A stretch of 37,320 bases of DNA from JAFTYR01 sp964571375 (GTDB taxonomy: Bacteria; Pseudomonadota; Gammaproteobacteria; Burkholderiales; Burkholderiaceae_F). Of the stretch, positions 1-8,239 are shown in pieces. A program made the position numbers and the translations under genes. The DNA lies in assembly GCA_964571375.1 (NCBI GenBank), contig CAZNBL010000010.1, positions 1 to 37,320 of the forward strand. The letters are read 5' to 3'. Under the pieces are notes generated by a model. The model saw only the letters and a program-made list of their open reading frames with translations, had not been told where the DNA came from and did not search any database. The stretch's first letter is position 1, and the number at the start of each line of letters is the position of its first letter.

Positions 1-795
1 TTCCCAGGCGGCATCGCTGTCGGCGATGTTGTTGTAGGAGAGTTCCTTACCCTGGAGCTGTTCGTAACCGGCAAGCAGGCCCGGAGCGACGTTGCGTTCC
101 TTGTAGAAAGCGGCCTTCTGATGGGGATTTTCGCCGTAGCGCAGATCCTGAACCTTGACCCACTGACGTGTCAGAGTTTCCGGGAAAGAAGTACGTGTTG
201 TGACGTCGTCGCCTTCCATACCGGTCAGGTAGTTGGAAATCATGGCGTCATAGCGGGCAGTGTGAACGAAAACCTTCTTGGCAAGTTCAAGGCGTGTTGC
301 CTTGGAAACTTCGCCTTCGGCACGGATTTCTTCAACAACCTTGCGGTAGTCGCCCGGAGAGACGATTACGGTAACGCTTTCGTGATTCTTGGCAGCGGCG
401 CGGATCATGGTCGGACCGCCGATATCGATATTTTCGATAGCGTTTTCAAAAGTGCAGTTCGGGTTGGCAGTAGCCTGTTCGAACGGATAAAGGTTCACGG
501 CGATGATATCGATCGGGTCGATATTGTGTTCCTTCAGTGCTTCCATGTGTTCTGCCACCGGACGACGTGCAAGAATACCGGCATGAATCTTCGGATTGAG
601 AGTCTTTACACGGCCGTCAAGCATTTCCGGGAAGCCTGTGTAATCGGCGACTTCCTGAACAGGAATACCGGCTTCCGCGATCAGTTTGGCAGTACCGCCG
701 GTGGAGAGAAGATGATAGCCGAGCTCGTGCAGGTCACGGGCGAATTCAACGACGCCGGACTTGTCAGAGCAGCTGATCAAGGCTTGTTTTTTCAT
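1..795 (-). CDS. purH: Bifunctional AICAR formyltransferase / IMP cyclohydrolase, N-terminal part (runs off left edge)
   Basis: PurH catalyses the last two steps of IMP synthesis in the cytosol: formylation of AICAR and ring closure. The visible 265 codons begin MKKQALISCSDKSG, followed by the STGGTAKL and DGRVKTLNPKIHAG motifs typical of the N-terminal MGS-like IMP cyclohydrolase domain (about residues 1-150). The start of the transformylase domain follows (DLRYGENPHQKAAFY, about residue 220 on). The C-terminal half lies outside the window, so intactness cannot be judged. The start is the ATG at 795, preceded by a purine-rich AAGGGG element. dusB ends 44 bases upstream on the same strand, so co-transcription with amgK-murU-dusB is likely. 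In many betaproteobacteria fis sits between dusB and purH; here there is no room for it. Confidence 0.96.
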   Translation of the reverse strand, partial: MKKQALISCSDKSGVVEFARDLHELGYHLLSTGGTAKLIAEAGIPVQEVADYTGFPEMLDGRVKTLNPKIHAGILARRPVAEHMEALKEHNIDPIDIIAVNLYPFEQATANPNCTFENAIENIDIGGPTMIRAAAKNHESVTVIVSPGDYRKVVEEIRAEGEVSKATRLELAKKVFVHTARYDAMISNYLTGMEGDDVTTRTSFPETLTRQWVKVQDLRYGENPHQKAAFYKERNVAPGLLAGYEQLQGKELSYNNIADSDAAWE

Positions 796-839
796 TACTG
801 TTTCCCCTTTTTATGAAACCTTAGTGATGCTGTAAAACG

Positions 840-1820
840 TTACGCTTGATCCGCCAATTCAAAAAATTCACGGACCTTCTTTTCCTGCTGAGCAGCGCTC
901 TCAATACTGTTGAGCTCTACCATAAATTCGGGCGACACCTGCAGTCTCTTCAAATACCAGCCGAGATGCTTACGGAAGCTGCGGACACCTAAATATTCTC
1001 CGTAAAAATCCATATGCATCTTCTGATGTCTGAGAATCACTGCAAGGATCTCTTCTGCGCCCGGCGGCTGATACTCCGCACCGTTCAGATAATCCGTAAT
1101 TTCTTTGAAAATCCACGGATTTCCGAATGAAGCACGACCTACCATTACGCCGTCGGCATGAGTGTACTTCAGAACGTCGTATGCTTTCTTTCCGCTCGTT
1201 ACATCACCGTTAGCAATCAGGGGTATATCACATAAGGACTTTACCTTACGGATCGTTTCATACTCTGCCTCCCCCTTATAGCCGTCGGCTCTGGTTCTGC
1301 CGTGCAGCACGAGCATGGAAACACCGACTTTCTGCGCCATTTCGGCAATTTCCTCGGCGTTTTGTTCGTCACGGCTCCAGCCGGTACGGAATTTCAACGT
1401 GACAGGAACGCCGGATTCGGCAACCAATGCGGTAAGTGCCTCGCGGATTACGTCGGGTCGTCTGAGTAACGCAGCTCCGCATTCGACCGAGCAAACCTTC
1501 TTTGCGGGACATCCGCAGTTGTAGTCGACAATCTGTGCACCGGCAGCCACGCCTCGCTTTGCGGCCTTCACCAGTGCCTTAGGATCGGCTCCGAGCAACT
1601 GAATGGCGCGCGGTTCAACTTCATCGGTAAAGTCATAGCGAAGGCTGGTTTTGGCCGTATCCATCAGCTCTTCTTTCGATGCGGCCATTTCTCCGACGGC
1701 ATAGTCGGCGCCGAGAGAACGGCAGATCTTTCTGAAAGGAAGATCGGTGATACCGGCCATCGGCGCGAGGAATACATTTCCCGGCGCCGTCAGAGATCCG
1801 ATTCTGACCTCATGCTTCAT
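840..1820 (-). CDS. dusB: tRNA-dihydrouridine synthase B
   Basis: DusB is a flavin enzyme that reduces uridine to dihydrouridine in the tRNA D-loop. The 326-residue product has the FMN-binding TIM-barrel start APMAGITDLPF (residues 19-29), the catalytic cysteine in NCGCPAKKV (C104), the HGRTR loop and a C-terminal GVMVGRASFGNPWIF motif. The frame is open upstream to 1934, but family alignment places the start at the ATG at 1820 (MKHEVRIGS). That start overlaps the end of murU by 11 bases, which suggests translational coupling. Three further cysteines surround the catalytic one (C102, C110, C114). C110 fits what I recall of betaproteobacterial DusB; the others are less usual. DusB rather than DusA or DusC is favoured by overall similarity and by the neighbouring purH. 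Confidence 0.93.
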   Translation of the reverse strand: MKHEVRIGSLTAPGNVFLAPMAGITDLPFRKICRSLGADYAVGEMAASKEELMDTAKTSLRYDFTDEVEPRAIQLLGADPKALVKAAKRGVAAGAQIVDYNCGCPAKKVCSVECGAALLRRPDVIREALTALVAESGVPVTLKFRTGWSRDEQNAEEIAEMAQKVGVSMLVLHGRTRADGYKGEAEYETIRKVKSLCDIPLIANGDVTSGKKAYDVLKYTHADGVMVGRASFGNPWIFKEITDYLNGAEYQPPGAEEILAVILRHQKMHMDFYGEYLGVRSFRKHLGWYLKRLQVSPEFMVELNSIESAAQQEKKVREFFELADQA

Positions 1821-2526
1821 CTTCAAGTCCCTCGAACATCGGTTCCCGGTTAAATGCTTCAAGCGCCTGCGGTGTTCCGATATTGGCCCAGTGCGAACTG
1901 CAGAGCTCGCCGCTGACCAGTCCCTGTTCCACATACTCGTAAAGCCAGGGGAACAAAGAACAGAAAGTTTCGGGAAGACCGCGGAAAATCGACGGCTTGA
2001 GCACTGCCAGGCAGGCGTAGGTTAATTTCTCACCGTCCCGGACAATCTGTCCGTCCTTTAAAGCCATATCGCCGCCCGCATGAAAATCCGGATTCGGCAC
2101 CAGAACCAGATGAGCGACGGTGTCTTCTTCGGTCATCTCTTCGGCACGTCTGACAAGACGTTCGTACGGAAAATCCGTGACAACGTCGCCCGCAACCAAA
2201 ATGAACGGTGTATCGCTGCCGTCATCGAGTTCTCCCAGGGCTTTGACGATGCCGCCCCGGGTTTCCAATGCATCCTCAGCCTTCGTGCCCTCCTCGGAGA
2301 AGCGGATCGAAACACCGAGATGCTCTCCGCTGCCGAGAACCTGAGGGAACAGGTGCGAACAATGCGCGGTATTGACGACAAACTCGCGGATACCTGCCTT
2401 TTTCAAGCCGAGCAACTGCCACTCGATCATGGGGCGGCCCCAGACGTGCAGCAGCGGCTTAGCGTTGTCGGCTGTCAGAGGCATCATGCGCTTTCCGCGG
2501 CCGGCGGCAAGAATCATTGCCTTCAT
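1810..2526 (-). CDS. murU: N-acetylmuramate alpha-1-phosphate uridylyltransferase (MurU-like nucleotidyltransferase)
   Basis: The 238-residue protein is a sugar-phosphate nucleotidyltransferase. It has the signature LAAGRGKRM (residues 6-14), the KPLL substrate segment (K23) and the metal-binding VAGDVVTD (about 111-118). By sequence alone it could be called mannose-1-phosphate guanylyltransferase. Its position directly after an AmgK-type kinase, with a TGATG stop/start overlap at 2526, is the arrangement of the cell-wall recycling pair AmgK-MurU. In that pathway MurNAc-1-phosphate is converted to UDP-MurNAc, bypassing de novo synthesis and the fosfomycin target MurA. The 3' end overlaps dusB by 11 bases. 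The MurU assignment rests on length, motifs and context. Confidence 0.85.
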   Translation of the reverse strand: MKAMILAAGRGKRMMPLTADNAKPLLHVWGRPMIEWQLLGLKKAGIREFVVNTAHCSHLFPQVLGSGEHLGVSIRFSEEGTKAEDALETRGGIVKALGELDDGSDTPFILVAGDVVTDFPYERLVRRAEEMTEEDTVAHLVLVPNPDFHAGGDMALKDGQIVRDGEKLTYACLAVLKPSIFRGLPETFCSLFPWLYEYVEQGLVSGELCSSHWANIGTPQALEAFNREPMFEGLEDEA

Positions 2527-3539
2527 CAGAATGTGTATCCGGTCTGCTGTTCGACGTTTTCAAGCTGATCAATCAGACGCGCAAGCGGCTTGAGTACGTC
2601 ATAACGGTGAGCTACGGCACTGACGTATGCCAGGAAGCGCGGAGTATCTTCAAGATACTTCGGTTTGCCGTCACGGTAGTTGATACGGGCAAAAATACCG
2701 AGCACCTTCAGGTGACGCTGCAGACCCATCCATTCGATATCGGTCCAGAACTTACCGAAGTCTTCGGGAACCGGTACGCCGGCGGCGCGTGCTCTTTCCC
2801 AGTAACGGATCGTCCAGTCCAGAACAATCGGTTCATCCCAGGAAATGAATGCATCGCGGCAGAGGCTGGCAATGTCATAGCTGACCGGACCGTAAAGAGC
2901 ATCCTGGAAGTCGAGAACACCGGGGTTGGCTTCCTTCGTAACCATCAGGTTACGGGGCATGTAATCGCGGTGAACGTAGACCTTGGCCTGAGAGGAAATC
3001 TGCAGAATGATGAGATCGAAAACATGGTCGAGCATGCGGCGCTGTACGTCGGTCAGCTTGATACCGCGATGACGTTCGAGGTACCAGGTCGGGAAAAGTT
3101 CGAGTTCGCGGCGCAGCACTTCGCTGTCGTACTCAGGCAGCACGCCGGGCTTGGAGGCCTTCTGCCACAGAACCAAAGAGTCGATTGCGTCCGACATCAG
3201 CTTGTTGGCATTGTCCTTATCGAGCGCATCGAGATAAGTCTGAGTACCGAGATCGGACAGAAGCAGAAAGCCGCGTTCAACATCCTGTTCGTAAATCTTA
3301 GGAACGTTCAGACCGGCCTCGGCCATCATTTCATCGACACGGATGAAGGGACGGACGTCTTCGGCAGGGGGAGGCGCATCCATCACAATGAAAGAAACGC
3401 CCTCTCCGCTGACACGGAAATAGGAACGGAAGCTGGCATCGGAAGATGCGGCAGTCATGGAATCCACGGAAAAACCGTACTTGGAGGCGAGCGGAGTGAG
3501 CCACTCGCGAAGCTCTTGAACACGTGCGTCAGATGTCAT
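2526..3539 (-). CDS. amgK: Anomeric MurNAc/GlcNAc kinase (AmgK-like aminoglycoside-phosphotransferase fold)
   Basis: AmgK phosphorylates MurNAc at the anomeric position for peptidoglycan recycling. The 337-residue product has a kinase fold of the APH family: an N-terminal lobe with SSDASFRSYFRV (about 32-43), the catalytic loop VHRDYMPRNLM (H190, D192, N197) and the metal-binding LDFQDA (D210, D213). The stop overlaps the murU start by one base (TGATG), indicating coupled translation. The gene is divergent from lptD with 81 bases between starts, the same arrangement known in pseudomonads and other proteobacteria. No good Shine-Dalgarno precedes the ATG at 3539, but no better in-frame start is present. 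Other APH-fold functions are possible; the MurU neighbour makes AmgK the best call. Confidence 0.88.
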   Translation of the reverse strand: MTSDARVQELREWLTPLASKYGFSVDSMTAASSDASFRSYFRVSGEGVSFIVMDAPPPAEDVRPFIRVDEMMAEAGLNVPKIYEQDVERGFLLLSDLGTQTYLDALDKDNANKLMSDAIDSLVLWQKASKPGVLPEYDSEVLRRELELFPTWYLERHRGIKLTDVQRRMLDHVFDLIILQISSQAKVYVHRDYMPRNLMVTKEANPGVLDFQDALYGPVSYDIASLCRDAFISWDEPIVLDWTIRYWERARAAGVPVPEDFGKFWTDIEWMGLQRHLKVLGIFARINYRDGKPKYLEDTPRFLAYVSAVAHRYDVLKPLARLIDQLENVEQQTGYTF

Positions 3540-3585
3540 ATCGTTATCTTGAGAAACTCTGTGAATGATTCCGGCGTTATGCCTT

Positions 3586-3591
3586 TATAAT
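3586..3591 (+). promoter_or_regulatory. Candidate -10 element of the lptD promoter
   Basis: A perfect TATAAT hexamer lies 29 bases upstream of the lptD ATG in the 81-bp divergent amgK/lptD gap. It would give a transcript with a 5' leader of roughly 20-25 bases. No convincing -35 hexamer stands 16-18 bases upstream, so this is a weak to moderate prediction. Confidence 0.4.
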
Positions 3592-3620
3592 CAACAGCAA
3601 TTATTTAGACGACAATTCTA

Positions 3621-6011
3621 ATGTCAAGACGTCTCTTTCGCCGTAACAAATATCCAGAGAGCCTGCGCAGATTCCCGCTTTCAGCATCTGCGCTTCTTTG
3701 TGTTTTCGCCCTTTCTGCTTCCGCAGGTGCAGCAGCTCAAGGCTTCGGCCTGCAGCTGACCGAACCGTTGCGCCTGAATTTTGCCAAACAGCTCGATGAA
3801 CATGCACCGAGCGTCGGCGATGACACCAGTACTTATCTGAGTGCCTATCGCATGGACGGAACGCCGGAAGACAAGGTCAACCTTTACGATGATGCTGTGG
3901 TCCGCCGCGGCGGCGTGGTACTCAAGGGTGATGAGATCACGTACACCTTCTCGAGCGATGAAGTCGTTGCACGCGGCAACGCTCTTGTTGCTCAGAGCGG
4001 CGCAGTATTCGAGGGTCCGGTCCTCAATTACAAGCTCGACGCTCAGACAGGCACCATGCCCGAAGCCGACTTCCGATATACCCCGAACCAGCTTCGAGGT
4101 AATTCGGAGAACTTGGAATTCCTCGGAAACGGCAAAGCCCGCTTCTGTAATGCCATCTTCACAACATGTGAAAAGGGCGACGATTCCTGGTGGATTGCAG
4201 CCGACAGCGTTGATTTGGACCAGACTGACGAATCTGCCGTCAGCAAGAATGCCCGCCTCTATCTCGGCGGCGTTCCTATCTTCGCTTCGCCCTATCTGAG
4301 CTTCCCGGTTTCGGACAAGCGCCGCTCGGGTTTCCTGACTCCGAAGTTCGGTGTCAGCTCCTCGCTCGGCGTCAACATGAGTCTGCCGTACTACTGGAAC
4401 ATCGCTCCTAACTACGACTACACCATCACTCCGAGCCCGATGAGCAAGCGCGGCCTGCTGCTCGGAAACGAATTCCGCTACCTGCAGCCGAATTTCGAAG
4501 GCGAACTGGTCTACGACATCCTCGCCAAGGACAGAGAAACCGAAGAGAAGCGTTACGCCCTGTCTTGGGAACACTACTGGCGTCACTCGAGCGGTCTGGC
4601 ATTCGGTGCCAACTATCAGAGAGTGTCCGACGACGACTACATCTCCGACTTCTCCACCAACCTCAGAGAGTCGAGCGAATCGGTACTGCCGCAGAATTTC
4701 TGGTTAAGCTACAGCCGTACGTACTGGAGTACCTCTATCGGCGTCTATAAGAACCAGACGCTGCATACGGACGGTGTTTACTACGACAAGCCGTACGAAA
4801 AAGAACCTGAATTTACGTTGAACGGCTATGTCGCCGACTTCCACGGTCTGATCCTGTCCTCGAAACTTACCGTCACCAAGTTTAAGGACGGTATGAGATC
4901 GCGCCTGAACGAAGCTCCTTGGAATGACTATCTCAAGGAATCGGGCAACGGTACCAGAAGCATGATCAACAGCTCCATCGAATATCCGATGCAGGGCTCC
5001 TTCTGGTTCGTCCGACCGAAGGCTGAATACAGCATGACCTGGTATGACATGGACATGGATACTGTGAGCAGCCCTGCGGTCAAGGAACACTCCAAACGCT
5101 TTCTGCCGATTCTGTCTTTGGATGCCGGTCTTATCTTCGAGCGTGAAACCGAAGTCAACGGTCGCTTAAACGAACAGACTCTGGAACCGCGTATCTACTA
5201 CGCATACATTCCGTACCGCAACCAGAGCCACCTGCCGAACTTCGACAGTTCCGACGTCGATATGAACTTCGGTCAGCTCTTCTCGCCGAACATTTATACC
5301 GGCTGGGACCGTATCGCCGAGGCAAATCAGCTGTCCGGCACACTGACCACCCGTTATATTGACTCGGCAAGCGGCATGGAATGGTTCAATGCCACTATCG
5401 GTCAGCGCTATTACTTCCGAGACCAGAGAGTTCATCTCAAGCTCGGCGACGACCATACGCAGGACAACTTAAAGAGCGACATTTTGGCCGCTTCTCAGCT
5501 TGCCGTTACGAAGAATCTCCATCTCGAAGCAGGCGCTCAGTACTCCACTCAGTACTCGAGACTGTCCAAGGCTACGGCCGGCGTGCGCTACACACCGAAG
5601 GAAAACGCCGTTCTCGGTCTGTACTACCGCTACAACTACGATCCGGAACGCCAGATCTCGGGCGAGTACAACGAAGACGACATCAAGCAGCTCGACTTCC
5701 AGGTTCAGTGGCCTGTTGACCAGAACCTCTACCTGCTCGGCCGCTACAACTATTCCTTCTTCGACAAGAAGGGTATCGAATCCATTCTCGGTGTCGAATA
5801 CCGGGCCGGCTGCTGGACGCTGCGTACAGCTCTGCAGCAGTACACCACCAGCTCGAGCGAAAAGAACACAAGTATCTTCTTCGAACTTGAACTTCTCGGC
5901 TTGGGCTCCGTCGGTATCAGCCCGATCCAGGCACTCAAAGACAACATTACCGGTTACCAACCCATCGGTCCGAGACCGGTTGAAGTAGGACGATATGATT
6001 ATTACGAATAA
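3621..6011 (+). CDS. lptD: LPS-assembly protein LptD
   Basis: LptD is the outer-membrane beta-barrel that, with the lipoprotein LptE, inserts LPS into the outer leaflet. The 796-residue protein starts with a basic n-region and a hydrophobic segment ending near AGAAA (about residue 39), a typical Sec signal peptide. An OstA-like periplasmic domain follows (about 80-230), then a long region rich in aromatic residues and alternating strands that forms the barrel. Length matches the family. Apart from C27 in the signal peptide, the only cysteines are C176, C183 and C731. E. coli has four, including a C-terminal pair, so only one long-range disulfide appears possible here. The last 17 bases overlap the start of surA, which encodes the chaperone needed for LptD folding. 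Confidence 0.96.
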   Translation: MSRRLFRRNKYPESLRRFPLSASALLCVFALSASAGAAAQGFGLQLTEPLRLNFAKQLDEHAPSVGDDTSTYLSAYRMDGTPEDKVNLYDDAVVRRGGVVLKGDEITYTFSSDEVVARGNALVAQSGAVFEGPVLNYKLDAQTGTMPEADFRYTPNQLRGNSENLEFLGNGKARFCNAIFTTCEKGDDSWWIAADSVDLDQTDESAVSKNARLYLGGVPIFASPYLSFPVSDKRRSGFLTPKFGVSSSLGVNMSLPYYWNIAPNYDYTITPSPMSKRGLLLGNEFRYLQPNFEGELVYDILAKDRETEEKRYALSWEHYWRHSSGLAFGANYQRVSDDDYISDFSTNLRESSESVLPQNFWLSYSRTYWSTSIGVYKNQTLHTDGVYYDKPYEKEPEFTLNGYVADFHGLILSSKLTVTKFKDGMRSRLNEAPWNDYLKESGNGTRSMINSSIEYPMQGSFWFVRPKAEYSMTWYDMDMDTVSSPAVKEHSKRFLPILSLDAGLIFERETEVNGRLNEQTLEPRIYYAYIPYRNQSHLPNFDSSDVDMNFGQLFSPNIYTGWDRIAEANQLSGTLTTRYIDSASGMEWFNATIGQRYYFRDQRVHLKLGDDHTQDNLKSDILAASQLAVTKNLHLEAGAQYSTQYSRLSKATAGVRYTPKENAVLGLYYRYNYDPERQISGEYNEDDIKQLDFQVQWPVDQNLYLLGRYNYSFFDKKGIESILGVEYRAGCWTLRTALQQYTTSSSEKNTSIFFELELLGLGSVGISPIQALKDNITGYQPIGPRPVEVGRYDYYE

Positions 6012-7365
6012 AGTTTTTAAGAGCTCTGCAGTTTTCTCCGCAATGGCTCTTGCCCTCGGCCTGTCGCTCGGCACCGTCGGTTCCGACGCAGCCGCAGCAC
6101 CGACAGCAACTGCTGCCGAACAGAGCCGTGTGGTCCCGCTCGACCGCATTGCCGCAGTCGTTAACAACGACGTGATTTCTGAAATCGAACTGCAGCAGCG
6201 TGTACATCAGTCCGCTCTGAACCTGCGCCGTCAGGGTATTCAGCTTCCGCCGATGGAAAATCTGCGCACTCAGGTGCTTGAACGTATGATTGTCGAGCGC
6301 ATTATTGCTCAGCGCGCACGCGACACCGGTCTTCGCATCGACGACCAGCTCCTTAACGGCGCGATCGAACAGATTGCTCACAACAACAATATGACCGTAC
6401 CGCAGCTGCAGGAGCAGCTCGCCAAGGACGGCGTATCGTTCCGCAGCTTCCAGAGCGAAATCCGTAACGAACTGATCACACAGCGTCTGCGTGAAAGAGA
6501 CGTCGACGACACGATCAAGATTCCTGAAAGCGAAGTCGACCAGTACATCAAAGAACAGATGGGACCGGACAAGCGCCGCGAATATCATCTCGCCCGCATC
6601 GTCATCGAAGTTCCGCAGAATCTCACCCGCGAAAAGCTTGCCGAAGTTCAGGACACCGCCAACAGTGTTCTCGGTCAGGCCAGAAACGGTGCTGATTTCG
6701 GTCTTCTTGCCGCTAAGTACTCCAAGGGCCCCGAAGCCATGCAGGGCGGCAGTATGGGCTGGAAGACCGGCAACCGTCTGCCCCCGATGCTCTTTGAATC
6801 CATCAAGGGCCACGGTGCCGGCGAAATCGTAGCGCTCCGCACTCCGAACAGCTTCCAGATCGTCAAGATTCTCGACACCAAGGAAGCCGGCAGCGGCATT
6901 GATGACGTCAAGGTCGAACAGACTCACGTCCGTCACATCATGCTCCGCCCGACAGCCGTCACACCGGAAAATGTTGTGATCAGCCGCTTAAAGGAAATCA
7001 AGGAAAAACTTGACCGCGGTGATTCCGACTTCTCCACACTCGCCCGTCTTTACTCCGCAGATCCCTCGGGTACCCGCGGCGGCGACATCGGCTGGCTCTA
7101 CCCCGGTGACGTTCACCCGGCAATGGAAGCCGAAATCGCCAAGCTGAAGAACGGCGATATCAGCGAACCGTTCCAGACTCCCTACGGCTGGCATATTCTG
7201 CAGGTTCTCGACCGCCGAGTTCAGGCCGGTATCAACGACAGACTTCGTATGCAGGCCAGAGAAGCACTTCGCGAACAGAAGCTTCAGGACGCTACGATCG
7301 ACTGGGAACGCAAACTTCGTGAAGAAGCTTACGTAGAGATCCGCAACAACCGCGAACACGAATAA
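5995..7365 (+). CDS. surA: Periplasmic peptidyl-prolyl isomerase / chaperone SurA
   Basis: SurA escorts unfolded outer-membrane proteins, LptD included, across the periplasm. The 456-residue protein has a signal peptide (hydrophobic region about 12-34, cleavage probably near the AAAA stretch), then the SurA N-terminal helical domain starting VVPLDRIAAVVNNDVISE. Two parvulin-type PpiC domains follow (about 190-295 and 305-405), both with the expected G-G-D/S-x-G-W core (QGGSMGWK and RGGDIGWLYPG), and a short C-terminal helix. The ATG at 5995 lies inside the end of lptD and follows an AGGA ribosome-binding site. rsmA follows after a hairpin; pdxA, often found between surA and rsmA in other proteobacteria, is absent. 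Confidence 0.96.
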   Translation: MIITNKVFKSSAVFSAMALALGLSLGTVGSDAAAAPTATAAEQSRVVPLDRIAAVVNNDVISEIELQQRVHQSALNLRRQGIQLPPMENLRTQVLERMIVERIIAQRARDTGLRIDDQLLNGAIEQIAHNNNMTVPQLQEQLAKDGVSFRSFQSEIRNELITQRLRERDVDDTIKIPESEVDQYIKEQMGPDKRREYHLARIVIEVPQNLTREKLAEVQDTANSVLGQARNGADFGLLAAKYSKGPEAMQGGSMGWKTGNRLPPMLFESIKGHGAGEIVALRTPNSFQIVKILDTKEAGSGIDDVKVEQTHVRHIMLRPTAVTPENVVISRLKEIKEKLDRGDSDFSTLARLYSADPSGTRGGDIGWLYPGDVHPAMEAEIAKLKNGDISEPFQTPYGWHILQVLDRRVQAGINDRLRMQAREALREQKLQDATIDWERKLREEAYVEIRNNREHE

Positions 7366-7374
7366 ACGCATAAC

Positions 7375-7404
7375 AGTAAAGCGCTTCTGAGGAGGCGCTT
7401 TACT
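7375..7404 (+). terminator. Perfect hairpin between surA and rsmA (possible attenuating terminator)
   Basis: A 10-bp perfect inverted repeat (7375-7384 with 7395-7404) encloses a 10-base loop just after the surA stop. No uridine run follows directly, so it may only partly terminate, stabilise the upstream mRNA, or act as a processing site. The rsmA ribosome-binding site begins within about 5 bases of its 3' arm. Confidence 0.4.
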
Positions 7405-7420
7405 CTTCGGAGAAATAATT

Positions 7421-8239
7421 TTGGAAAAGCTTCACGGACATAAAGCACGCAAGCGCTTCGGTCAGAACTTTCTTAACGATGATTATTGGATCGAGAAGAT
7501 TGCTTCGTCGATCGAGCCGGCTCCCGGCGAGAATGTTTTTGAAATCGGACCGGGTCAGGCTGCTCTGACACGCAAGCTCGTAGCACGCGGCGGCCACATC
7601 ACCTGTGTGGAAATTGACCGAGATCTCGCCGCATGGCTCAGAACTCAATTTACCGCCGATCAGATGACGCTCATCGAAGCCGATGCACTCAAAGTCGATT
7701 GGCGTGCTCTCGCACAGGACAAGAAGATGCGTATCGCAGGCAACCTGCCTTACAACATCTCCAGCCCGCTTCTTTTCCACCTCGCCAAGGTAAGCGACTG
7801 TGTGGTCGACCAGCACTTTATGCTGCAGAAAGAAGTTGTGGATCGTATGTGCGCAGAACCCGGCTCCAAATCCTTCGGCCGCTTAAGCGTCATGCTTCAG
7901 TGGAAATACCGCATGTTCAAGCTCTTTGACGTACCACCCGAAGCCTTTACTCCGGCTCCGAAGGTTATGTCCTCCGTGGTCCGTATGCTCCCGATCGCCA
8001 ACCCCGCAAAGGTTAATGCCGACACACTCGAACACGTTGTAGCAGCCGGTTTTGCCATGCGCCGCAAGACACTCAGAAACTGCTTCTCCCGCTGGCTCGG
8101 CGAAGATGCACTCGTTGCCTGCGGCATCGCTCCCGATGCACGTGCCGAAACCGTCCCGGTCGAAGCTTGGATTGCACTGGCCAATTACTGCGACGAACAC
8201 GGCATCAGCATTCCGATGCCCGGTGAAAAAGTCCTGTAA
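7421..8239 (+). CDS. rsmA: 16S rRNA (A1518/A1519-N6)-dimethyltransferase RsmA (KsgA)
   Basis: RsmA dimethylates two adjacent adenosines in the 3' hairpin of 16S rRNA during late 30S assembly. The 272-residue protein starts with the family signature HKARKRFGQNFLND. It carries the SAM-binding EIGPGQAALT (41-50), the acidic VEID loop (63-66) and the catalytic NLPYNISS motif (108-115). The start codon appears to be TTG at 7421. A GGAG lies about 8 bases upstream, and no in-frame ATG exists before the conserved N-terminus. The gene ends immediately next to the stop of the convergent metallopeptidase gene (8239/8240), with no separate terminator visible. Confidence 0.95.
   Translation: MEKLHGHKARKRFGQNFLNDDYWIEKIASSIEPAPGENVFEIGPGQAALTRKLVARGGHITCVEIDRDLAAWLRTQFTADQMTLIEADALKVDWRALAQDKKMRIAGNLPYNISSPLLFHLAKVSDCVVDQHFMLQKEVVDRMCAEPGSKSFGRLSVMLQWKYRMFKLFDVPPEAFTPAPKVMSSVVRMLPIANPAKVNADTLEHVVAAGFAMRRKTLRNCFSRWLGEDALVACGIAPDARAETVPVEAWIALANYCDEHGISIPMPGEKVL

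Noticed and set aside
1821..1934. A 38-residue N-terminal extension of DusB
   Set aside because: It lies wholly within murU in another frame and has no family likeness.
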